This document shows positions 44,358-53,628 of a stretch of 64,000 bases of DNA, in pieces. The stretch spans positions 62,001-126,000 of the forward strand of contig NZ_JAAOIE010000006.1 in the NCBI RefSeq assembly GCF_011326755.1, in the 5' to 3' direction. Positions within the stretch are counted from its first letter, which is position 1; every line of letters starts with the position of its first letter. The DNA comes from Cochlodiniinecator piscidefendens (lineage in GTDB: Bacteria > Pseudomonadota > Alphaproteobacteria > Rhodobacterales > Rhodobacteraceae). The notes beneath the pieces are model-generated. The model worked only from the letters and a program-made list of their open reading frames with translations. It had not been told where the DNA came from and did no database searches. The translations under genes were made by a program, and so were the position numbers.

Positions 44358-45179
44358 TTATTCGGCTGTCATTTCATCTACTGCGGCTTCGTACAGGCGT
44401 TGGATATTGCCAGTTGCGACCTGCTCTTCGAGGTAAATGTCCAACACTTGAACATCCTCGAGTGACACAGAGTTGCGCAGACCGAATGCGATACCTTGGC
44501 GCGCAATTGCGGGCTCTGGTAGAACTTGGGCAGCCCACTCTTGGTTCTGGCGAATTGTGATGCGGTGAATGTCGCTGTCTGTCGCAAAGACATCGGCGCG
44601 GCGTGAAATAACCGCCAAACGTCCTTCGTTCGCGCCGTCCATACGGATAATATTCGCGTGTTCAATCTGTGGGGTGATCGACAAATCGCCAGCCGCGCCA
44701 GCCATAACAGCGATAGTCATGCCTTCGGTGTCAAAATCAGCAAGCGTTGTCATGTCTGCGGAAATTTTAGGATTGTTTGTGTCGTATAGAAGGCCAATCT
44801 CGTAGCTCCAGATTGGAATAGAGAAATTGATCGCCAATGCACGCTGCGGGTTGCGGTTCAGACCGCTGGAGATATCCCATCTTCCGGCTTGTAGACCTGC
44901 AACCATGTTGCCCCAAGTGGTTTCGACAACCTCAACTTCGACGTCAATCGCGCCAGCGAACCCTTCCATTACATCGAGGAAGTAACCCGACCATTCACCC
45001 GTCAACGGATCGCGCACCATAAGCGGCGGTGCTTCAGCAACGCCGACACGCAAAGTTCCACGTTCTTGAACATCGGTCCAAAGTGTTTCGCGTTCTTGGG
45101 ACTGCGCCGGAACAGCCAGCGCAGCGACTGCAACAGATGCCGAAGCCGCCAGTACTTTCATCTTGGTAATAATGGACAT
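44358..45179 (-). CDS. Periplasmic amino-acid-type ABC substrate-binding protein
   Basis: 273 residues with an N-terminal signal peptide (KMKVLAASASVAVAALAVPAQS, cleavage near residue 28). The SBP-family-3 pattern follows: RGTLRVGVAEAPPLMVRDPLTGEWSGYFLDVMEGFA. The ligand should be a small polar amino-acid-like molecule. GGGAGGAA lies 5 bases before the ATG. It heads the transporter genes. The 121-base gap upstream (45180-45300) could hold an internal promoter. Confidence 0.92.
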   Translation of the reverse strand: MSIITKMKVLAASASVAVAALAVPAQSQERETLWTDVQERGTLRVGVAEAPPLMVRDPLTGEWSGYFLDVMEGFAGAIDVEVEVVETTWGNMVAGLQAGRWDISSGLNRNPQRALAINFSIPIWSYEIGLLYDTNNPKISADMTTLADFDTEGMTIAVMAGAAGDLSITPQIEHANIIRMDGANEGRLAVISRRADVFATDSDIHRITIRQNQEWAAQVLPEPAIARQGIAFGLRNSVSLEDVQVLDIYLEEQVATGNIQRLYEAAVDEMTAE

Positions 45180-45300
45180 GAGGTTCCTCCCTTATGTGAT
45201 TTTCTGATCAGGGTCGACTTGGATTGCGACGAGATCAGCTGGGGAAACTCTGGACCGCGTCACGCGCGTAAAACATCAAGAAATGCGGACCTTTGGTAAA

Positions 45301-46710
45301 TTATTCTTGCGATTGCGTTGCGGTTAAAATCACGCCTGGGTTGAGTTGTGATTGGGGATCCAATGCAAATTTGATCTTTTGCATCATCTGGCGTTCAGAA
45401 GCGTCACGTAACTGATCTGCAAAATGGACTTTTGTCCGACCCAAGCCGTGCTCAGCGGCAAAACTGCCGCCAATTTGCTCCGCTGCTTCGTAGATACATA
45501 ATGAAAGCGCTGCTTTATGATCCCCGAATTCACCCTGCTTCTCAGGTGGACTGAGGTTGTAGTGAATATTGCCGTCGCCGAGGTGACCGAAAGGGTTGAT
45601 GCGCACGCCCGGCAAAATAGCATCTAGCCGCGGTGCCATATCCATGATGAACCGCCCAACTGATGCGACTGGAACCGCTATATCATGTTTGATTTGCGGC
45701 CCCTCTCTGCGCTGTCCTTCGGGGATTTCTTCGCGTATTTTCCACATAGCCGCACGTTGCGCATCATTTGCAGCAATGGTTCCATCGGTGATCAGAGAGG
45801 CTTCAAATGCATCGCTTAATGCGGTCTCCATCATCTGCGCCAAATCCACCCCAGGCGCTGACGTAGACAGTTCCAACAAAATGTAAGCGGGTGCGTGGTT
45901 TTCCAATGGAAACTTAATTCCATCAACGTGGTTCAAAACCATGGCTAGGCCGTCGTCAGCAAAAAACTCCAGCGCTGAAATGAACTCCCCAAAACTATGG
46001 CGCAAACGGGCACCGACGCGCACCATCGCTTCGAGATCAGGGATGGCCAGTAGGGCCGTCTCGCGCGCAACAGGTGCCGGATGTAATCGCAAGGCTGCGC
46101 GCGTTATTATGCCAAGCGTGCCCTCTGCCCCGCAAAACAGGCGGCGCAGTTGATACCCGGCGTTATCCTTTACCAGTGGCCGCAATCCGTTCCAAATTTG
46201 GCCATTGGGTAATACCACCTCAAGCCCAAGAACCAAATCCTGCATCATACCATAGCGCAGCGCATGGCTCCCGCCTGCGTTGGTGGAAATAAGTCCGCCA
46301 ATTTGCGCGGACCCTTCGGCCCCTAAATGCATTGGAAAAGCCAGGTTATCTTCTTGTACGCGTTCGTGCAGGGCTGCCAGAACCACACCTGCTTCGACAA
46401 CTGCGCTAAAGGCTAAGGGATCAACCGAGGTAGCTTTGTTCATACGGTTGAGTGATATAATAATGTGCCCGGGCATTTCAGGCACAGCACCTGCACATAG
46501 GCTTGTGTTACCACCCTGCGGGATCACGGGAACACCTGCCTCATGGGCCAGTTTCAAAACAGAAGAAACTTCGGCCGTTGAACATGGTCGCGCCACACCA
46601 AGCGACTGATGAGACTGCATTTTTAACCAATCGGTTTCGTAGCTTTCTTTATCGCTGCTCAACCATCCTTTTGGGCCCAGTAGTTTGGCCAATTCATTCT
46701 GCAACGTCAT
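45301..46710 (-). CDS. FAD-linked 2-hydroxyacid dehydrogenase (GlcD/D-lactate dehydrogenase family)
   Basis: 469 residues: an N-terminal FAD-binding type 4 domain (VIPQGGNTSLCAGAVPEM, GGLISTNAGGSHALRYGMMQDLVLGLEVVLPNG) and a C-terminal FAD-oxidase domain with the metal/substrate site INPFGHLGDGNIHYNL and FAAEHGLGRTK. Members oxidise D-2-hydroxy acids (lactate, glycolate, 2-hydroxyglutarate). It begins 4 bases after the ALDH gene ends, so the two form a pair acting on aldehydes and hydroxy acids. Confidence 0.9.
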   Translation of the reverse strand: MTLQNELAKLLGPKGWLSSDKESYETDWLKMQSHQSLGVARPCSTAEVSSVLKLAHEAGVPVIPQGGNTSLCAGAVPEMPGHIIISLNRMNKATSVDPLAFSAVVEAGVVLAALHERVQEDNLAFPMHLGAEGSAQIGGLISTNAGGSHALRYGMMQDLVLGLEVVLPNGQIWNGLRPLVKDNAGYQLRRLFCGAEGTLGIITRAALRLHPAPVARETALLAIPDLEAMVRVGARLRHSFGEFISALEFFADDGLAMVLNHVDGIKFPLENHAPAYILLELSTSAPGVDLAQMMETALSDAFEASLITDGTIAANDAQRAAMWKIREEIPEGQRREGPQIKHDIAVPVASVGRFIMDMAPRLDAILPGVRINPFGHLGDGNIHYNLSPPEKQGEFGDHKAALSLCIYEAAEQIGGSFAAEHGLGRTKVHFADQLRDASERQMMQKIKFALDPQSQLNPGVILTATQSQE

Positions 46711-46714
46711 TGTT

Positions 46715-48142
46715 TCACCCTGCGAAAGTATAGGCCGTTTTTAGGGAAGTGTAGAATTCTACGGCATAGCGACCCTGTTCCCGAGAACCGAATGATGATC
46801 CTTTTCTACCGCCAAAGGGTACGTGATAATCCACGCCTGCAGTTGGTAGGTTTACCATCACCATACCTGCTTCAGAGGATCGTTTGAAGTTTCGCGCATG
46901 CCGCAATGAAGTTGTGCAGATTCCAGAGCTGAGCCCAAAGTTGGTGTCATTGGCTAAGGCCAAAGCGTGTTCAAACCCATCTGCCTTGATGACGCTCGCG
47001 CAGGGGCCAAATATTTCTTCACGGCTTGAGCGCATGCTGTTTGTCGCGTTCAAGAATAACGCAGGAGATTGAAAAAAACCGGGCTGATCGAGATGTTTTC
47101 CACCTACGATTTCGGCGCCTTCGCTTTGGGCCAGTTCAACATATCCCATATTGTTTCGCAGTTGGCCTTCGGACACTACAGGCCCAATTTGGGTTGTGCT
47201 ATCCAATGGATTACCGAGAACAAGGTCGTTCATCGCCGTCTGCATTCGTTCGACAAAGGTGTCGTGAATATTCGCCTCTACAATCAGCCGAGAGGACGCA
47301 GTGCAGCGCTGCCCCGTGGAGTAAAAGGCGCCATTGATACATGCTGGAACAGCAACATCCAGATCGGCGTCGCCCATAACGACCATCGGGTTCTTGCCAC
47401 CCATTTCCAGTTGGACCTTTTTGCGAAGGCGTGCGCAACCGTCGGCAATTCTTTGACCGACACCTTCGGACCCCGTGAACGAAATTGCTGCAACGTTTGG
47501 ATGATTGACCATCGCATCACCGATTACGGACCCCGGCCCCATAACCAAATTGAAGACACCGGGGGGACACCCCGCTTCGTGTAAGATTTCAGCCATGATA
47601 TGGGCGCAGGCTGGGGTTTGCTCTGCTGGCTTTAACACAACAGTATTGCCATAAGCCAAAGCAGGCGCAGTTTTCCACGCAGGTATGGCAATTGGGAAAT
47701 TCCAGGGCGTGATAAGCCCAACCACACCCAGCGGTTCACGCGTGACTTCGACATCAACCCCACTGCGGATAGAGGCAATGGAATCCCCAGCAAGGCGCAG
47801 CGCTTCGCCTGCGAAAAACTTAAACAGATGCCCCGCCCGTATCGTTTCACCCATCGCTTCAGCGAGAGTTTTACCTTCCTCTCGGCTGAGGATGCGGCCA
47901 ATTTCAGTATGCCGTGACAGAATGATCTGCCCGGCCCGATCTAAGATATCAGCACGGAATTGCGGCGATGCATCAGCCCAGTCGGGAAAAGCTACAGCAG
48001 CTGCGGACACGGCATCGTTTACATCGCTTGCGGTACCGCGCGTGTATATCCCAACAATATCTTCAGGGTTGGCGGGATTTCGATTTTCAATCTCCGAGGA
48101 TCCAGAAACCCACTCTCCCGCAATGAGATTTAATTTGGCCAT
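46715..48142 (-). CDS. NAD(P)-dependent aldehyde dehydrogenase (2-oxoglutarate semialdehyde dehydrogenase-like)
   Basis: 475 residues, complete ALDH with catalytic C280 (STGQRCTASSR) and E246 (LEMGGKNP), and the ITPWNFP cofactor loop. The general pattern is closest to 2-oxoglutarate-semialdehyde and succinate-semialdehyde dehydrogenases, but substrate assignment needs comparison. ATG 48142 has AGGAG about 7 bases upstream; a longer frame up to 48226 lacks similarity. First gene of the minus-strand array; the gap 48143-48300 probably holds its promoter. Confidence 0.9.
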   Translation of the reverse strand: MAKLNLIAGEWVSGSSEIENRNPANPEDIVGIYTRGTASDVNDAVSAAAVAFPDWADASPQFRADILDRAGQIILSRHTEIGRILSREEGKTLAEAMGETIRAGHLFKFFAGEALRLAGDSIASIRSGVDVEVTREPLGVVGLITPWNFPIAIPAWKTAPALAYGNTVVLKPAEQTPACAHIMAEILHEAGCPPGVFNLVMGPGSVIGDAMVNHPNVAAISFTGSEGVGQRIADGCARLRKKVQLEMGGKNPMVVMGDADLDVAVPACINGAFYSTGQRCTASSRLIVEANIHDTFVERMQTAMNDLVLGNPLDSTTQIGPVVSEGQLRNNMGYVELAQSEGAEIVGGKHLDQPGFFQSPALFLNATNSMRSSREEIFGPCASVIKADGFEHALALANDTNFGLSSGICTTSLRHARNFKRSSEAGMVMVNLPTAGVDYHVPFGGRKGSSFGSREQGRYAVEFYTSLKTAYTFAG

Positions 48143-48300
48143 CTGTCGCTCCTGTCTTGGTTCACGACTGAGTATGGCGAATTCGTTGGGTAAGGGACGC
48201 GAAGAAATTCTATGAAATGGAAACAACTCCTTTCGTAAGACGATGGTGATGCCAAGGCATCGTTTTGTTCTCAGGGCGGCACATCAGAGTGAGGTGGGAA

Positions 48301-50247
48301 CTAATGGGCGAGGTCTGGGTGATTTTCGAACAACTTAAGTGATTGCGGATTGGCCAACCCCGAAGAATTGCGGAGAGGTTGACCATTGACGATGTCCCTA
48401 ACGGCGAGTTCGGCAACCTTGCCAGATTTAGTATGAGGGATTTCAGCCACTTTGATGATTTTTGCAGGAACGTGCCGTGGGGACGCATTTTTGCGGATTT
48501 GGGATTTGATCTGCATAATCAGGGTGTCGTCTAATTCGACATGTTCAGGTGTTGTGACAAACAGGACAACCCGCACATCATTGTCAAAACTTTGACCGAC
48601 GACGACGGCATCAAGAACGTGTTCGATTTTGTCGAGTTGGCGATAAATTTCAGCGGTACCAATGCGTACACCTCCAGGGTTCAAGGTCGCGTCGGACCGT
48701 CCCAAAACAACAAAGCCATCGTGCTCAGTCTGAATGGTGAAATCCCCTTGGCGCCAGATGTTCGGGTAGGTTTCAAAATAGCTCGCTTTGTAGCGTGTGT
48801 GGTTCGGATCATTCAAAAACCGGGTGGGCATAGATGGATGGGCGTTGCGGCATACAAGTTCACCAGCGGTGTGTGTGATTTGCTGGCCCTCTTCGTTTAG
48901 TGTTGCGATATCAAGACCAAGGGTCGCGCATTGAATTTCTCCGCGATAGACGGGGCGTGTTGGACAGCCCCCTACGAAAGCGCCTAAAATGTCTGTACCG
49001 CCGCAGATTGATGCGAGTTGTACGTCGCTTTTCCAATCTGAATATACATGCTCAAACCCATCAGGAGACAGGGGTGACCCTGTTGACAACACCACGCGCA
49101 GTTTTGGCAATGCGTGGGTTTTTACAGGTTGGTTGGCCCGCTTTAACGACGCGTCAATAAACTTTGCAGAGACCCCTAGATGGGTAGCTTTCTCTGTATC
49201 TACGATATCAAAGAGACGGCTGATGTTAGGATACATAGGGCTGCCGTCAAAGAGAATGATCGTTGCCTCAGATGCCAATGCCGCAATCAACCAGTTCCAC
49301 ATCATCCAATTGCACGTTGTGTAATACAGTATTCGGTCGCCTGCGCGTATGTCGCTGTGCAGTTGATGTTCGGTGAGCAACCGCAGTAATGTTCCACCGC
49401 CTGAGTGCTCGATACACTTGGGTTTTCCCGTGGTTCCAGATGAAAACATGATATACAGCGGATCGCGAAACCCCATCGGTTCGCACTGCAGTTCGGTAAC
49501 GTCATTTTTGAGAAAACTGTTATAGTTTACCATACCTTGAGGTAAGTTTTCAGCTGCTTGAGCATAGCCCCAAACGATCGTTTTACGAATGGACGGTATT
49601 CTGGCAGCAACCTCGGCGATGGTGTGTCGGGTATTAAACTGTTTGCCGTTAAAAAAATATCCATCCGCGGCGAACATAATCTTTGGCGCAATTTGACCAA
49701 AACGGTCCACGACCACATCTGGCCCGCTTTCCGGAGCGCAAGACGACCATATAGCCCCTATCGCTGCTGTCGCCAGCATGGCAGCTACGGTTTGGGGCAT
49801 ATTGGGTACATAACCGACAACGTGGTCGCCTTTACTTATCCCTTCTGCTCGAAGGGCGGCGGCTATGGCTGTTACCTCTTGTTTTAGGCGTGCTCGACTC
49901 CAAACTAAACGATGGCCGTCTTCGCCATGAAAAACCACCGCATCCCGATCATCAGGGTTTTTCAGAAAGCTATCGACGACATTTAACTGGGCATTTGGGA
50001 AAAATTGAATCTCCAGGGGGTCAGGTGCTGCAACATAAGCTGTGTCGCCTTTGGAACCTCTGAGCCCGCAGAAATCCCATGCGAGTGACCAAAATTCTCC
50101 CGGAGCATTGATAGACCAACGATGCAGTTCTTTGTAGCTATCGAGGGCCAAGCCGGTCTCTTCACGTGCCCGTTTTTGGAAGCCAGCCAGCAATGTTTGT
50201 TCACGTTCTGCAGGTTCCGGCTGCCAGAGGGGCTCGGGTTTTGTCAT
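48301..50247 (-). CDS. Acetoacetate-CoA ligase (acetoacetyl-CoA synthetase)
   Basis: 648 residues of the ANL superfamily, the usual size for acetoacetyl-CoA synthetase. Signature segments: HRWSINAPGEFWSLAWDFCG in the N-terminal cap, MFSSGTTGKPKCIEHSGGGTL (AMP motif), WMMWNWLIAALA and the C-terminal SDATLNPGGVRIGTAEIYRQLD with SKSGKVAELAVRDI-like (HTKSGKVAELAVRD) end. It activates acetoacetate in the cytoplasm. Divergent from a GlxA-type regulator, 115 bases apart. Acetoacetate is a product of carnitine breakdown via 3-dehydrocarnitine, which may link it to the neighbouring CaiD-like operon, by inference. Confidence 0.92.
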   Translation of the reverse strand: MTKPEPLWQPEPAEREQTLLAGFQKRAREETGLALDSYKELHRWSINAPGEFWSLAWDFCGLRGSKGDTAYVAAPDPLEIQFFPNAQLNVVDSFLKNPDDRDAVVFHGEDGHRLVWSRARLKQEVTAIAAALRAEGISKGDHVVGYVPNMPQTVAAMLATAAIGAIWSSCAPESGPDVVVDRFGQIAPKIMFAADGYFFNGKQFNTRHTIAEVAARIPSIRKTIVWGYAQAAENLPQGMVNYNSFLKNDVTELQCEPMGFRDPLYIMFSSGTTGKPKCIEHSGGGTLLRLLTEHQLHSDIRAGDRILYYTTCNWMMWNWLIAALASEATIILFDGSPMYPNISRLFDIVDTEKATHLGVSAKFIDASLKRANQPVKTHALPKLRVVLSTGSPLSPDGFEHVYSDWKSDVQLASICGGTDILGAFVGGCPTRPVYRGEIQCATLGLDIATLNEEGQQITHTAGELVCRNAHPSMPTRFLNDPNHTRYKASYFETYPNIWRQGDFTIQTEHDGFVVLGRSDATLNPGGVRIGTAEIYRQLDKIEHVLDAVVVGQSFDNDVRVVLFVTTPEHVELDDTLIMQIKSQIRKNASPRHVPAKIIKVAEIPHTKSGKVAELAVRDIVNGQPLRNSSGLANPQSLKLFENHPDLAH

Positions 50248-50362
50248 GATGATATCCCACGTTGAAAAGTGCGCCGAGGCAAAGAGAACCTCTCCAGTAT
50301 CCGATAGCGTTAGCGTGTCGCCGTTATTGACAGCTATACATTAATCGCCATATTTTTTACAA

Positions 50363-51370
50363 ATGTCGCCAAAATCTTCTCAACATTTCGAATTTCTCTT
50401 GTTTGATGGCTTTTCCAATATGGTTTTAGCCAATGCACTGGAACCCCTACGCGATGTCGGGTTGCGTCTGAAACAGGGGGAGGTATCCTGGAGTCTCTCG
50501 ACCATTGGCGGTGCGACTGTTCGCAGTTCAAGCGGTATCCAAGTCACGCCAGATAGTGCATTTGATGAAGCAGCGCAGCCGCGAAATCTGGTTTTGGTCG
50601 CTGGGTATCAAGTGCGCGATTTGAATAAGCCGGAACTTTTGGCAAGGCTGCGCCGCGCAGTTCGCAGCGCAAATTTGGTGTTGGCGCTTGACGCTGCCCC
50701 TTGGATATTAGGCGCTGCGGGCATTCTCGATGGGCATACAGCAACGATCCATTGGCAAGAATTGGACGAGTTTGAAGAAGCCTTCCCTCAAATTCACGTG
50801 TCCACCGCCAGATATGTGCGTTCCGGTCGAATCCTAAGTTGCGGCGGGGCGAGCACCGCGCTGGACATGATGTTGGATCTAATCGGTGAATTGTTTGGCA
50901 TTATTGCTGCCTTTGATGCGTCGACAATGTTCGTATACGACCCGCTACATCAAAATGAGCAGGGGCGCGGGGCGCAACGACTGCGGGAAAAGGGCTCCCC
51001 CAAGGTGCTGATGGCGTTGAACGTTATGGCTGAGAACATCGAAGTCCCTTTGACAACCTTTGAATTAGCCGATCGGGTATCCCTATCTGAACGCACGCTA
51101 AACCGAACCTTTATGCAAGAGCTCGGAATAACACCGGGAAAATACTACAAGATGTTTCGCCTGCAACGCGCGCGTTATCTGGCAGAAGAAACGCGGCTAA
51201 GTTCCGAACAGATCGCGCTACGGTGCGGTTTTTCTTCGGTGTCTTCTTTGGGGCGATCTTTTACAAAATCTTTTGGATTGTCTATTCGCGATATTCGCTC
51301 GGTGGATACGTCGTTGACCGGGGGGCAAAAGCTAGGCCGAGGATTTTCTAAAGTCGCGGGGCGTTTGTGA
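50363..51370 (+). CDS. GlxA-family AraC regulator
   Basis: 335 residues: a DJ-1/PfpI-like sensor domain (FEFLLFDGFSNMVLANALEPLRDV) and C-terminal AraC HTHs (TTFELADRVSLSERTLNRTF; EQIALRCGFSSVSSLGRSFT). The nucleophile position reads ALDAAPWILGAAG, with Asp for Cys, so it is a sensor. Its last 39 bases overlap the 3' end of the opposite regulator gene. No strong ribosome binding site before ATG 50363. Confidence 0.88.
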   Translation: MSPKSSQHFEFLLFDGFSNMVLANALEPLRDVGLRLKQGEVSWSLSTIGGATVRSSSGIQVTPDSAFDEAAQPRNLVLVAGYQVRDLNKPELLARLRRAVRSANLVLALDAAPWILGAAGILDGHTATIHWQELDEFEEAFPQIHVSTARYVRSGRILSCGGASTALDMMLDLIGELFGIIAAFDASTMFVYDPLHQNEQGRGAQRLREKGSPKVLMALNVMAENIEVPLTTFELADRVSLSERTLNRTFMQELGITPGKYYKMFRLQRARYLAEETRLSSEQIALRCGFSSVSSLGRSFTKSFGLSIRDIRSVDTSLTGGQKLGRGFSKVAGRL

Positions 51371-52261
51371 AAATTCTGATTTGAATGCACGAGTCATGGC
51401 ACTGGCATTGTCATAACCACACCTGCAGGCAATTTCTGTTACGGGTAAGTCACTATCGATCACCAGTTTGCGCGCTAGGTTCAGCCGCAAGCGTCGATAG
51501 ACAGTTTGGGGCGTTGTACCTAATTCTGCATGCGTTTTGCTTTCTAGTGTTTTTTGTGTGCAGCCCACCTGCTTTGCGACCTGCCCTATCGCTAGCGGCT
51601 TTTCCAAATTGGCCTGCATGATGGCGACGGCGCGATCGACCAAACGGGCGCTGGTGCGGGAGGGCGTCGTGTGTGAGCGCGCCGAATCTCGAGTCATAAA
51701 CAATTGCGCAACCTCCAACCCCAACAGTGGCCCATGCGTTGCGATGATCAAATGCATGATCAAGTCAAATGCAGCCATCGCGCCCGAACACGTGATCCGG
51801 TCACGGTCAATCAGAAAACGTTCCCTGTGAACCTCAACTTCTGGAAACTCTTCTGAGAAGTTTGTCAGCTCTTCCCAGTGAATGGTGGCCTTATATCCAT
51901 CTAACAACCCGGCTTGGGCCAGCAACCAGCTGCCGGTGTCTAACCCAGCAAGATATTGATAACGCTTTGCTGAGGCACGTAGTAATCGCGTGTTTTGCCA
52001 TCCTTGATGCGCGCGGAAGTCATACGATGGCATCAGAACCAACGTCGTGCCCTGCCCGTCATTCAATGCACCATGCGGAGCCACCTGAAGCCCGCTTGAG
52101 CTTTGAACGGGCTGCCCGTCTACCGTTAGGTATCGCCAATTATAATGTGCTTTGCCCGAAATCATGTTTACGGCACGCAAAGGTTCAACCGTATTTGCCA
52201 AGCAGTGGTTCGAGAAATGGTCAAACAGAAGAATATCGAAATCCGGGCCTGTACTGTGCAT
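51332..52261 (-). CDS. GlxA-family AraC regulator (GbdR/CdhR-like)
   Basis: 309 residues from ATG 52261 (an upstream ATG at 52279 and GTG at 52300 are possible; none has a clear ribosome binding site). The sensor domain includes FDILLFDHFSNHCLANTVEPLRAV and LDTGSWLLAQAGLLDGYKAT, where Cys is replaced by Asp. This pattern is familiar from regulators of carnitine, betaine and arginine use (CdhR, GbdR, ArgR). The AraC domain is IGQVAKQVGCTQKTLESKTH and VTEIACRCGYDNASAMTRAF. It is divergent from the acyl-CoA dehydrogenase gene, 98 bases apart, and probably controls that operon. Confidence 0.87.
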   Translation of the reverse strand: MHSTGPDFDILLFDHFSNHCLANTVEPLRAVNMISGKAHYNWRYLTVDGQPVQSSSGLQVAPHGALNDGQGTTLVLMPSYDFRAHQGWQNTRLLRASAKRYQYLAGLDTGSWLLAQAGLLDGYKATIHWEELTNFSEEFPEVEVHRERFLIDRDRITCSGAMAAFDLIMHLIIATHGPLLGLEVAQLFMTRDSARSHTTPSRTSARLVDRAVAIMQANLEKPLAIGQVAKQVGCTQKTLESKTHAELGTTPQTVYRRLRLNLARKLVIDSDLPVTEIACRCGYDNASAMTRAFKSEFSQTPRDFRKSSA

Positions 52262-52359
52262 TTTGTGCGAACTCCGCATGGTTTGTGGCCAATTTTGCAC
52301 GCCAGTGTTGGAAAATACCAGATTTTATTTCCGGAACCAGCTAATGAGGAGCATGCGAA

Positions 52360-53520
52360 ATGCATTTCGGCCTGTCAGAAGAACAAGAGATGATCGTCTC
52401 GACCGTCCGCAGTTTTGTGGAAAAGGAAATTTACCCCCACGAGGCCGAAGTCGAACGCACGGGCCAGGTTCCTCACGAATTGGGCCAAGAGATCAAACAG
52501 AAATGTATCGATCTGGGTTTTTACGCCTGTAACTTCCCCGAAGAAGTTGGCGCAGCGGGTCTAAGCCATGTGGATTTTACGCTGGTTGAACGTGAGCTGG
52601 GCCGTGGCTCTATGGCGTTGACGCATTTCTTTGGACGCCCCCAGAACATCTTGATGGCATGTAACGAAGATCAGCGCGAACGCTATCTATTGCCTGCGGT
52701 ACGTGGCGAACGGATGGATGCATTAGCAATGACCGAGCCGGACGCCGGTTCTGACGTGCGCGGCATGCGCTGCCAAGCGGTGCGCGATGGCGGCGATTGG
52801 GTGGTCAATGGATCAAAACACTTCATTTCCGGTGCAGAGCATGCTGACTTCTTTATTGTCTTTATAGCCACAGGCGAAGATGACACCCCGAAAGGTCCGA
52901 AAAAACGGATCACGACTTTTCTCGTAGATCGTGGAACACCGGGCTTTGATGTTCGCGAAGGCTATAACTCGGTCAGCCATAAGGGATACAAAAACTATAT
53001 CCTTAGCTTTGATGACTGCCGGCTGCCGGACGCGCAGGTCCTAGGCGAAGTTGATGGCGGCTTTGCTGTGATGAACGAATGGTTGTATGCCACCCGCCTG
53101 ACGGTTGCAGCATTTTCCGTGGGCCGGGCGCGGCGGTGTTTTGACTATGCGTTGAATTACTCTGCCGAACGCAAACAATTCGGCCAAGCCATTGGAAAAT
53201 TCCAAGGTGTGAGCTTTCAAATCGCTGATATGATTACCGAGATTGACGCAGCGGATTGGCTGACATTGGCGGCCGCATGGCGTTTGGATCAAGAGCTGCC
53301 AGCAAACCGAGAAATTGCATCAGCTAAGCTCTATGCCTCTGAGGCACTGGCACGTGTGACAGATACCACATTGCAGATATTTGGGGGCATGGGATTGATG
53401 GATGATTTCCCGATAGAACGGTTCTGGCGCGACGCGCGGGTCGAACGAATTTGGGACGGCACATCAGAAATTCAACGTCATATTATTTCTCGGGATCTTC
53501 TGCGCCCTCTAGGTGCCTAA
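52360..53520 (+). CDS. Acyl-CoA dehydrogenase
   Basis: 386 residues. Substrate/FAD motifs AMTEPDAGSDVRGMRC and IFGGMGLMDDFPIERFWRDARVERIW are typical. At the usual catalytic base of short-chain types (E in YEGT) the sequence is D366 (IWDGTSEIQR). This could shift activity or be a normal feature of its subgroup. GAGGAG lies 8 bases before the ATG. It is followed by an ADP-forming acyl-CoA ligase and a CaiD-like hydratase, so a role like CaiA (crotonobetainyl-CoA/butyrobetainyl-CoA step) is plausible. Confidence 0.9.
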   Translation: MHFGLSEEQEMIVSTVRSFVEKEIYPHEAEVERTGQVPHELGQEIKQKCIDLGFYACNFPEEVGAAGLSHVDFTLVERELGRGSMALTHFFGRPQNILMACNEDQRERYLLPAVRGERMDALAMTEPDAGSDVRGMRCQAVRDGGDWVVNGSKHFISGAEHADFFIVFIATGEDDTPKGPKKRITTFLVDRGTPGFDVREGYNSVSHKGYKNYILSFDDCRLPDAQVLGEVDGGFAVMNEWLYATRLTVAAFSVGRARRCFDYALNYSAERKQFGQAIGKFQGVSFQIADMITEIDAADWLTLAAAWRLDQELPANREIASAKLYASEALARVTDTTLQIFGGMGLMDDFPIERFWRDARVERIWDGTSEIQRHIISRDLLRPLGA

Positions 53521-53628
53521 GATCATATCTCGGCGGTTGGGTCACATCGGCAAACATGAGATTTCGCTCTCAATCATGTTGTCGTGCCTGCCGCCGGGTC
53601 AATGCCATTTTTCTCGCGCGGATCAATC

